From Epiperipatus broadwayi (lineage: Eukaryota > Onychophora > Udeonychophora > Euonychophora > Peripatidae): a stretch of 64,000 nt of DNA. How positions within the stretch are numbered: the stretch's first letter is position 1; each line of letters begins with the position of its first letter. A program made the position numbers and the translations under genes. The stretch covers positions 98,951-162,950 of the forward strand of contig JAQFVV010013305.1 of assembly GCA_028023455.1 (NCBI GenBank), written 5' to 3'. Shown here piece after piece: positions 47,201-59,200 of the stretch. The notes under the pieces are model-generated. The model saw nothing but the letters and a program-made list of their open reading frames with translations. It was not told where the DNA came from and ran no database searches.

Positions 47201-50200
47201 CTTGTTATTTCAAACATAAGTCTTTTTATATATCATTGAGCGGCAAAAATCTCAGAATTGGTTTTCTGTTAAGAATCCAAGTCTCAGATTCATAATTAAG
47301 AATTGTAAAATATTTGTTTAATAACTTTTCTTTTCAAAAAACATGCATATTTTCTTTTAATATTATTTCTATTGAAATCACTCTATTTAAGTTTAACTCT
47401 ATGATTAATTTCATCCATTATGTTTTCAACTTTATTAATAATCTGACTGGTATTTATTATTGTTAACTTTTTTTAATTTATGATTATCAATCTTTATTTT
47501 CTCCATTGAACTTTAGTTTAGTTCTGTTAGCATTTATAATTTAGTCTTAGTTTTTTAATTTCATCTGATAATTCTTTAATATTTGTAAGCTTTGAAATGT
47601 TATTTATAAAAACAATCATATTCTTGCAAAAATTAAATAACATAAATAATCTCCATGTATTTATATTTTCTTCTAATCCACAAAATACTTCTTGTTAAAT
47701 TGCCATAAGAAATTGTGTGGAATTATGAAAGCACTCTGTCATATATTTCTTTCACTATTAATCATCTTAGTGTCACTACAAAATTTAATCACTGCTGTTA
47801 CATTTTGATAAATATTCTTAATATGAAATATTCCAGGTTTACTTCTAGATAATACAAAGCTTTAATTAGTGAAGAAATGCTTATAAAATCAAATACTTTT
47901 TCATAATCTACAAATCCCAAGTGTCATGGTAACTCATATTTATTGGTCCTTTCTATAACTTCTCTCAATATTTGGATGTGATTTCCTATACTGTACTATT
48001 TTTAAATCTGATATTTTCTTTAGGTCTTTATCGTTTTTCTTAAATATCAATATTACTACTGCATTCTTTCAATCATCTGGTATATAGCTTTGCCAACATT
48101 TTTTCTATTTCTTCACTTGCTTTTTTTTAAACATCAATAATAATTCCATCATTTCCTGATCTTTTTCCTTCTTCATAGATTTAATTGCATGTTTCAACTC
48201 TTCATTTAAAACACTTGGAAATTCAGAATACATAATAATTATATTTTATTTTCTTGTTCTTTATTATTGTATAATTTTTTGTAGAATTCTTTCATGTATT
48301 TAACAGCATTATTCCTCTTTTTTAGTAATAGTTTCATCTTTTTTTTTATTGCTAAAAGAACTTTTCTTTTATACCAAAATGTTCTTTTTCACTTTTAAGA
48401 CTTTTATTTTTGTCTATAGCTTTCCTTGCTAATTTATAGTTATATTTTCTTTTTTTATTATTAACTCCTTTTTAATACCATATTACAAAAATTTAGATAT
48501 TACATTTTTGAGGATTGAAATTAAATTGAAAGACTATGAATTTCTCGCACTTATTATAATACTTATCTGACAGCCAATCAGATGTTATGATGGCTGTCTG
48601 AATAGTAATCAAACCGTAAACCCAAGACAGAGAATTTTACAAGAAAGGGGCAGTCCACCTTCTTCTTTACTTGTCTTTCTATATATCTAAGCCAATCTGA
48701 AGCATTTAGTTTTGAAAGCGTGAAGCCATCATAACATCTTATTGGCTGTCAGATAAGTATTATAATAAGTACTAGAGGTTCACAGCCTTTCAATTTAATT
48801 TCAACTGACTATCTGTGCTTTATAAAATAAATATTATTTTTGAGAATTATATTTAAAAATTTTCATAGAGAAGTAATACTACATAAGAAAATATTTTTAT
48901 ACATTATATTCATTATAGTTCTTTCAACACATAGATTTATGTATATCATAATGAAATATTATTCTATTTATAGATTAAACCCTGAATTGATTTTTCAAGA
49001 ACTTCAAGCCAGTTCTAGTGAAGTAAGTAATAGAATTTTTAACTTATTTCAGTAAGCAAATATTAATAATTACAGTAATGGATTGTTGCTTTTTTTTTTT
49101 AATCTAAAGCAGCTGCACTTATTAATTTTATTATATGTATTCAAGATAAAATAAGGAAAGTATTATAGTAGTTTTAATGATACAGTTTTTCTTTTTTTGT
49201 TTTTATATATATATGTGTGTGTATATAAATCCGGAGTGGGGAGGGGTTTGTTATTAATTTTTTTATTCAATATTACCTGAAGGTGGATTTATTCTTTTCA
49301 AATATATATGTGTGTGTGGTCATATATCTGCTTTTATGGAAAAGTTATGAGTTTGTTTCAACAATTTAATTTGCAAGATTAATGTCGCACTCAGACAACA
49401 TTGAAAAAAATATATTTTAAAATAAAATTTTAATAAAAAAAATAACTCCAATCATGACTATATTAGATACTATCAAAAGTACTTATTAAAATTCAACAGA
49501 CTGTTTTGCTTAAAGAATTGAAGCAGCCTGGAGTATTTACACAGCAAAAAAGACAAGATAACTAACTCTTTTCATACTGCTTAACAACATCGATCTTGTT
49601 AAAAATGCTAATGAGGAGATGCTTCTTCTAATGGGTCAAATAATTCTTAATTCGACTTGACAGATGATATTTTTGATATTAGTAATGATAGAAGGAAGCA
49701 TTATTTTATTAACTTAAATGGACACAATATTACTGAAGTCTGTGAGTGAGTTGAAGTTATAGATTTTAATTTATTAGTCAGAAGACATAACATAAGGGAG
49801 CAGTGTTAAGATATAAATATGCATATTTAAAAGTGTGTGTGGGTTTAAATATATTTTTATGGGGGAGTCAATAAATATATGTAATATTAATAATAAATTT
49901 TAGCAAATGTATCTGTATAATAAAATGAAAGGGGAGTTTATTTTATAAACTTTACTATGCCTCTACTAATTACATTTAATTAGAGACAGCTTAGGGTCCC
50001 ACATTTGTTTTATTGCATATATATAAATGATATATTTTGCAGGTTTATCCATATATGATTTTGATAGTAAATATACACTGATGAAAATGCAAAATATATC
50101 ATTTATATCTGTAACTTGTGAAAATCTTTATTTCAATATATGTGTATATTATATTTGATATGTACACATTTGATATGTACACATTTATATTATGTGAAAA

Positions 50201-53200
50201 GATTTTGTATACAGGGTAAATTATCAGTTGAGGCATATGTATTTATACCTGTTAAAAGTTGGCACACAAAAATATTGTAATGGTAATGTTGCCCAACTAT
50301 TATACTACAAACTATAGGAATTGATAAAAATATAATAAAATGAAAAAAATTCATGAATTAATTCAGTTTATTGGGAAATGTGATAGTGAATCACCCTTTC
50401 AACTAAATGGTAGTATTGATCAAATAAAAAAAAATATGAAAATCACACAAATTACTTTATTCTAGGGGAATATGATATATCAAATGGGTGTCTGTGTACA
50501 TGGTGGAGTGATTATATAATTCTTATTAAGCCAATAAACATCACATGACCACCACCTCTTAGATGGGGATTTTATGCACAAGCCTTCTGACATCCATTGA
50601 TTACTCTAGCTTGCTGTGTGTGGCAATACATATAGTGAGTTTTACCTGTTTTAATTCTTATTAACTAATTTAATAATAGTCACAGATAATAATTAGACTG
50701 AGCCTACATTAAGAACAAGCTTTTATGCAGATACAGCAATGTTTTCTGATCACTATCCTCTACACATATATAATATTATTCTAAAGCAATATAAAATAGT
50801 CTACTTGGGATTCGGATGAGAAAATATAGGAACCACAAATTTGTAAACTGTAACAATAATTTTAATCTAATTTACGAAAGTTATTGTAAGAGTTTTATCC
50901 AATTACCTTATTTTTATTTTTCTATTGAGCTCAACTTTTTTTCTCAGTGAAATAATTTTAAATTGAAATCTCTGGCTATAATGATTGTCGTTTAATATTT
51001 CCACTTTACCAGTAGTTTATTTCCATAACTAACTTCCTTTTAAAGAGTGGCTTCTTATGATTGAGAAATCAAATATACAGAATGATTTAATTCGTTTATT
51101 GTTGGGTAATTTCTTCTGAAAAACAATTAGTTTAATGGCAGGTTTCCTTGTGAGATTAAGGTGTCATTATATCATAGTATCCATAATCAGTTCTAAAAAG
51201 GCAACAAGTGTTGTTGGATGTAAGGCCTTTTTGTACAATTCCATATTAAGAAACTACCCTTAAATTTTAGTCAATTATTTGCATCATATACATATAGGTG
51301 AAAATAAAAATTATTTTCCTGGTTTCCATTCAATAAGCAGCACTAAAGAAGAACTGAAGTTTTCTCACTATAGTTTGATAAGCAGACGATCTGAGAGATT
51401 CTTTTTCTTCATTTATTTTGCAACTGTTGTTTCCATAACAACTTGGTATTTTAAAATAGTCAATTTTATTTTCAATTATAATTTCCATGAATAATTAAAT
51501 AACCTTATCATTTAATAATAATAATTATTATTATTATTATTTAACTTGTTAATAATTTATTTTACACACATGATTTAGAACATTTTAAAAGACATAATAA
51601 AAAGAAATGCATCTATATTTTTACAAAAACCCATGTATGTAAATTACGTCATGGAACTTACAATATTAACTAATGAAAGAGTGATAAAAAATATAGTTTT
51701 ATATAAATAGAATAGCAAAAATGTATTTCTGCTAAGGTTATTTGAAATAATCATAAAGGTTTTACATTTTGGATTTGTGCAATCTATAAGTGAGTTAGAA
51801 GTAGAGTAATTTTTTTAAAAAAATGATTAAACAGGGTAAGTTATAAAAATAACCATTATCGCGTAATTATTTCTTGACACAGAAGAAACAGATTCAGTAA
51901 ATATTTAAATGATTGAGAGTTTATCTTTAAGAAATTGGATTATCATGAACCCTTGATGTTTTCTATGAAATGTTTCTCCAAAGCAATAATGATAATAAAA
52001 GGAGTTCAGCTATTGAATTTTTTTTGAAAGTATGGAATAGAATTCATGTTTAGTTATTTGAGATCCATATTACAAATAGGAAACTAAAGAACAAAATAAT
52101 TAAGAAATATCAAAATTTAGACCACCAAATATTTAAATGTATTGTATTTTCATCATTACTACTTCAGTTTTATGTTAAATCTGTATTCAGAAGTGAAATT
52201 TTTGATTCTAAGTCCTGCCATGAGCCAACAGGCTTGTTTACAAATTGTCAAGATTGCAGAATCTTAAAGATGAATTGTATATTAGATATTACATTACATA
52301 TATAAGAATGGGTTTACAAATAGCAAATATAAATATTTAAATTATTAAAAGTAGAACTGAGAATACTTACACTGCGAAATGAAGATTTGCAAGTAGTAAA
52401 CATTGATCTGTTGTTATCTATTGAACATTAAAACTGAAAATAGAATTTTTGAAAATTTAGAAAAGGAAAACTGCATAATTAGATGATGTCATGTAATTAT
52501 CATTGTGCAAGCTGAAATTTAATCTTAGTAATTTAGATTGTCTGATAATAAAGAAAGTGATATTTACAAAAGAAAATGCATCTATTCTATATTAAATATT
52601 TGATTATCTCTCATCTTTTTAATTTTGTTTTGTTAAAAATAACTAAAATGTTAAAGTAGAATATTTTATCTTTGTTTATGTCTGATCTTAAAAAATGTAT
52701 GTCACTATAAAAGAATATGCTAATACTTGCATGATTATATGTATACTGAAGCATTAGAAATATAAGTTTTAGTTAACAGTAAAGGTAAAAAATAAAGCAT
52801 GGATCATTATCCCTGCATGTGTAACATATCTTTTATTAATGATAAAGAGTGTGCTGTATTACAGTCATCTTTTAACAATCATTTACCACCTTATTCTAGA
52901 ATTTTTGTCTTTAGCTAAAGTTAACCAGATGCTTATATATTATCCAATATTAATATAGGGAGCATGCCAATAGCTCAAACAAACTCTTAATTGATAAGTG
53001 TGTTAAGAGAAAGATATTTAAAATCTCTATCTAGAACATTTCCCATCCCCAGACCAATTGATTTCGAGCTTTTGGCATATTTAAAATCTTTATCTAGAAC
53101 ATCCCCAGACCAATTGGTTTCGAGCTTTTGGCTGAGCTGAGCCAAAAGCTCGAAATTAAAACTTTGGGACTAGCACAAAACTGGTATGTACACTAATCAT

Positions 53201-56200
53201 GAGTCTGCTATTTTATTAATCCATTTTGATAGTATTGAGTTAATGGCCTGTGTGATGTAGCATAGTGATAGGCTTGGCTAAAGATTCTTGGATCGAAGCT
53301 CAATCTATCAATTTTGGTTTTTAAACATTACATGATCTGTCCAACAATTAATTTTTTCAATTTTTTTTATGATGGGTTAATAATTAATTTAATTTAAAAA
53401 TTCCACTTTTTAAAAATAAAATATTTATGAAGCAGCCAATTAAAATTGCTATTAAATATTGAGTCAATACATGCACTTCTCAAATTGCAGATGCTTCTTT
53501 TTCAAAATATTGTTGATTAATATATTACATAACATAGATGAGGTAAAAATATTTTTAAATATATGTAATTGAATTTATGATATTGAGATTGTTGATAAGA
53601 GATTGAAAGATGTTTTATTTATATACGTAGATCATAATAATGTTTTAATACAGGTGGTCCTCTACTTTCATACCTAATTGCTTTTTGCAAAGTTGGTATA
53701 CCGAAATGTGTATGAAAGTTGAAATGTACGAAAGTAGAGGAATATAAAAAAAACATCAAAAAGGGTTTCAAAATACAGGTATATTCTGCTAAATATTATG
53801 TTTCTATTTTTAAAAAAAAGTTTAAAGAATTCTTAATATATAATAAATTTTTATACTTTGAAAATATCTTTTACTTAAATTTTTTTTATTTTGAGAAAAA
53901 AATTGAGACTAAATACAGTATACAGACACATGCAATGTAATCATATGCATATAAGATCTAGATAAATAATATTTAAAAAGTTTAAAAGCCTAATGAAAAT
54001 TAACTTGACAATTTATGAATTTAGAAATATTCCTTTATTTTGTTTTTGATTTTCATGATTGAACACATTGTTGATCAGCTTAAATTATATGAATGATTGA
54101 TTGAAGCAAAAGATTCACCATCTTCGTCTCGAGCATATGGAGATTATGAGACCTTGATTTCTTTTTGTCCATATCAACACTGCTGGTTTTTTTTGTTTTT
54201 CATTCATGTTGATGAATTAATAAGGGCAAATTTTTTCATCAAAACAGAAATATATATAAAGTGATAGCACACATTCTAACATAAACTGACAAGACATAAC
54301 TTATCAGCATACGCGCTAACTCAAAATGTCCCTGCTCAAAACTGAACTTGTGATGCCAAAAATGGACATGATTAATATCAGAGAGGTGGAGAGGGACTGT
54401 GACTAATAATCCATAAGAAAGGGAGAATCATTACATGAAAGTATACACATTTTTTTATATACATTAATAAAAATCGAAAGTATGAAATGTGTAGAAAATA
54501 ACGAATTGTACAAAAGTAGAATGTATGAAATTAGAGAACTGCCTATATTAAATTAAATGTCCAGTACAGTAAAATGTATTGAACATGACTAAAATGCAGA
54601 TTGAAGAAATATAAAAATAAAAGGAATGAATTTCAGAAATATTATGGTGTAAGTGTATTAAATTTATATTTGGAAGAAATGAAAGATTAAAAACTGAGAA
54701 TGATCATAAGAGAAAAATATATGGTTAATGTAATAAAGACAGGTGCTTAACTTATTTTTACTGTGAAAATGAGAATGTTTAAGGCCTGTGATATTCTCAC
54801 CAAAATGGATTTACCATTAATGGATTTTAATTAACTATATGATAATGTGTATAAATATTGATTATGAGAACTTGTGAATAAATATGTGTTTAATGCTTAA
54901 AAGCTTAATAATTTGAGTTGTGTTTGTCAATCATATACATGATACTTTTTCTAATTATTGCTGTTCCTTATGCTTTTGTGGTTATGTATTACGAACACTG
55001 ATGCATGCTTGAAAAGAGCTAGTATTTTTGATAGTTAAGAATGGAATTATTATAATTGCCCGTATATGCATATAAAATTTTATTAGAAACTGCTTTTTAT
55101 AAATAAATTTAGTTGATATGTGATTAGAGCATTTGTATGTCAATGTAGTTATTTATTTTAGCATGAAAATCTAGGAATTAATGAAGATAATTGATTGTTA
55201 ATCTGATATCAAAGTTATGCTTTAATTTAGTAAAAATTTAGTTATATCTTATCATTGTTTAGCAGTCTGTTATTGTATAACTTTTCATGTTATTAATATG
55301 AAACTGGGAGAAAAATAGTGTGCCTTAATTATTTAATACTGTATGTATGGATTTACTGTAAACTATTGAGAAATAAAAAATATGTTATTATTGAATAAAT
55401 GTTTTGTACATATTAGAAAATATGTATAGAGAGCTGGTATATAAAGATATGTGAATAATATTTATGACTAAAAAAGTTAAGGAAAATATAACTTTAACAA
55501 TAAATAACTATTTAAAGGAAAGGAAACATTGGTTGTGATTAGAAAAAGTTAAGAATGTAAAGAGAATATATGAGTGAAAAAGTGCTTTTTAGGATATGAT
55601 AGTATGGAAGAGATTTTATGTCAGTGATGCTATAATTTGTTTAGTTTCAATTAAAGAAATAGTATAATGTGTGTATATACAGCATATATTGTATAGTAAG
55701 ACTGTTCATTTTGAATAAGTGCTTTTTTTTAGTAAGTTTTTTTTCTTTTTTAGATTGTCCAGAAGGAATCTAAAACTAATTTTCATATTATTCAGAAGTA
55801 TATTATTTTGGAAGATGTTGATGGTAAGTTTTATGATTAATTTTGATTTCTTGATACTATTTACATTTATTCACAGTAATATTGTAAAAACAAAGATGAT
55901 TTTGTGTTTAATTTTGTCATGTTATGAAGGATCAGATGACTGGAGAGTTGTTTCACTTTCATATTGGTTTTCTACATGGGTTTTCATATAGTGATCTTTT
56001 GAATCAAATCTGGATTCATAAATTAGGTTTATCGGCTCCTATTTATATGTATTGTAATTACTTTTTATTGAAAAGAACTCCAAATTACACTATTTTAAAT
56101 GATTTATATGAATAAATCTAAAATATAATATTTGAGATTCCAAGTTACCCAAAAATTAGTTTAATTTTTTTTCTGGGAGGAAAATATATCATAAATAAAG

Positions 56201-59200
56201 TAATTGATATATAATAAAAAAATTTACTTTTGAAAGAATAGAAAGAGAAGTCAAAAGGGGGTGATGGATTTTGAAAAAAGAAGATTCAAATATTAAAAAA
56301 AGTAATTAAAGGAAATCTAAATAATCAGATTTATGTTTCGTAATTGCTGCTCTTTCTGGAGTGATAATATATTTTCCTATTGTTATATAATTAATTATGA
56401 GTTCTGACTCATGTTAAGGGCAATCTTAAAGATAAACAAAAACCTAAAACTATGATGAAAAAATGTTATTCATAATTTTGTTATAAGATGTGATATAATG
56501 AATATTTGAGCAGTCTATATATATTTATTATTTTGATGAAAACTGTCAGCTCAGAAATTTATCAAGGATAATTAATGATTAAACTATGTCAAAAAATTTT
56601 CTTGTCTTTATTGAATCTAAAGTGAGAAAAAAAAATTGTTATGATTATTTTTAATATTTTTTAATGGAACTTGAGTTTTTTTTTTCTTGCAACAAATACT
56701 TTATTATGATGTCATTTTCCATAATTCTGTATGTATGATTATTTTATAGAGTAATTTTTTGTTATATATTTGTAAATTAAAAAATATGCTAAAATTGATA
56801 TTTCCACTCTTAAAATGTTACTACTAACTCCAATCATCAGACAGTGTTGTATTGTCCATTAGCAAAAGTTTACAGAAGAATGGGATATTACATGTTATAT
56901 TTTTAAATGGTTCTCACTATCATTCAGAAACTTTGAATTTTAACAAAAATTTTAAACAAGTTTCTTTTGAGTTAAAAATTAAATAATTGTCCATAATCTA
57001 ATAAAATGATGAGCAATAATCATTAAAATATTTATTTAAAGATAATGTCATGTGGATATATTTAAGTAATGTTATAATTATAAATTTATTGTAGTAATTT
57101 GCTACAGATAAATACTGAATTGTGATAATGAACTCATATGAGAGTAAAAATCTATTCTAACTGATGATTGCTAGTTTATCCAGAAATGTATTTTGAGAAT
57201 CATTTTCTTTTTCATATACTTTTATCCATATGTTTTTAGTGTGAGTCAAGATTGAAAGTTCGTAGTATATTTAATATATCATAGAAAAAAAGTAAGTGGA
57301 GTTAAATAAATAATATTCATTCTAAAATTTAATAAATGATGTTACTAATATTTACTTAAATTTAAAGTTTACATCTGGTCTATAAATTAAATAATAAAAT
57401 ACAATCTAATAAAATGATTGGTAGTAATCATTAATATGTTTATCTAAAAGCAATATCATTAAATGAGTACATTTAAGAAATATACATGTAAATTGAATTG
57501 TAGGAATTTAGTATGGCTAAATGCTGGACTATGATATTGATGATATGTGAGAGTAAATGTTTAGGCCAGGTGATAATGTCCAGTTAAGCCAGAAATGCCA
57601 CTTGGGATCAATTGCCTTTTTATATAACTTTATTTATATGTTTTAAGAGTGTTTGGAAATTATAAGTTAGTATTATATTTGTTAGATTACATTTCTAATT
57701 TTCTATAGAGTGTTATTTTTTACTGTTAATTAATTCTCTCAAAATGTGCAAGTCTTACATCTGTTATTAGAATCTTCTGAGCAGAAAAGCAAATAGAGAA
57801 GTTAGGCTATTTATAATCAAGCAACAACCCTTGATCTCAAGGTATGTTTTTGCCTGCTAGCTTTTTAATCCAATTTGTTTTAGCAGTCAATATTAGATCT
57901 ACATCACAAACTTTAAGAAAGAATAATTTTAAAACCATAAATAATAGCAACAGCATTGTTAGTATGGTATTTAATGTTTGTAAAGATCATTCTATATAAT
58001 GTAAAATTTTAGAAGGACTATATAATATAATATAAAATATCATTCTACCGATTGCATTATAAAGATGATAAAGCAGTACTATGATTTTTATTCACTAATT
58101 GTAACAAGCATATTTTGTCTTAAATTTAAAATATGCTTTTAAAAAAATGAAATTTATTTTAACCTAGAATGTCCAGCATTAAATCTAAAGTTGTTCACAT
58201 TTGAGATTATCATTGAATGTAATATTACTGTTCTAAAGAAACTATATCTAATATTTTTTTAAAAATAATAAAAGCTTATTGCCATTTCTATTTTAATGCT
58301 ATAAATGAAAGGGATGAATATTATCTTTAACATTAAAACAATTAATTTTCTTATTAAATTTTTTTTTTTTTTATAGGATTGATTGAAGAAATGTACGAAT
58401 GGTCACGTGATAGAGAACACACAGGGAAGCACTTAATCCGATTTATGGCCCATCTTGTACTTTTTTTCCGTGTTATAGGCTGCAATACCAAAGAAGAACT
58501 TTGTGTTGCTATTCTGGAAGCTTATGTAAAGGTTAGAATATATATTGTATATTATGCATACATATGTATTTATATCCAGATAGTTATGTGTAGATGTGTG
58601 TGCACACCATTTGTGTAGCTTTTTTTAAAAATATTCTTTTTGAAAATTAGATCAACTTTATAAATATTGTTAATGATGTGAGGACTCTTTAAATTGTGTG
58701 ATACAGCTCAAATTGTGATGCACAAATAATCTTATGTCAAAAAGATAGGAGCAAGGGCAAATTACTATGAGTGATGATCAAATGTTATGACTTGACTATA
58801 ATATTCTATTACCTAGTTATTTAACCTGGCTTTGAGCAAAGAATTTATTGATCGTATAATGCATTGGTAATTTTGATATCATTTCAATTTCTAATAAATC
58901 ACAAATCTAGAATTTGGGAAGATCATCATGAAAGAGATCATTGTGCAACTTCACACATGGGTGTAGTATTTCTCAAAAAATGAACATTGGAGCCAAATAT
59001 ATCTGAAGGTATTTGATATTATTTATTTATTTTTTTTAGAGAGCATTCATTTATATCCTATAAAATGAAATATTTTTTTAGATAAAATTTTTGCTTGTAA
59101 AAAAAAAAAAAAAAAGTGTAATGTTTTTGTAAGAAGTGTTTTACAGAATTTGGAATGAATCATTCTCAATATAGTCTCTCTACTGTGCTTATTAACATAT

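Larger units (their letters stand above)
44463..48973 (+). other. Nup107: Nup107 intron (4.5 kb)
   Basis: Holds the antisense LINE relic 46965-48480 and the foldback 48515-48805. A possible degenerate member of the insert family of 27681 lies antisense near 46080-46165. The open stretch 46560-46796 has no recognisable domain. Confidence 0.85.
49023..55753 (+). other. Nup107: Nup107 intron (6.7 kb)
   Basis: Contains a short hairpin (50023-50108), an insert-family relic (50510-50640), a repeated block at 53014-53159, a SINE-like relic (53240-53330) and a Tigger-like element (53651-54545). Confidence 0.85.
57000..57660 (+). mobile_element. Decayed hammerhead tandem repeat, about 405-bp period
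   Basis: Two units with shared AATAAAATGATGA/TTGG, GTAGTAATTTGC/GTAGGAATTTAG-like and TATTTATATGTTTT-like blocks. Each has a degraded core of the 6174 type: CTGATGATTGCTAG..AGAAATGTATTTTGAG at 57161, and GGTGATAATGTCCAG..CCAGAAATGCC..TTGGGATCAATTG at 57568. The second still has the downstream GATCAATTGCCTTTTTAT-like tail of the family. Confidence 0.55.
55824..58376 (+). other. Nup107: Nup107 intron (2.6 kb)
   Basis: Contains the decayed ribozyme tandem repeat 57000-57660. A 63-codon open stretch at 55924-56115 has ordinary composition but no recognisable domain and no place in the Nup107 alignment; I leave it as intron. Confidence 0.8.

Noticed and set aside
55924-56115. 63-codon open stretch in the intron after exon 55754
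   Set aside because: Fairly normal amino-acid mix, but it does not fit the Nup107 alignment (exons 55754 and 58377 join directly in frame) and no family is recognised.
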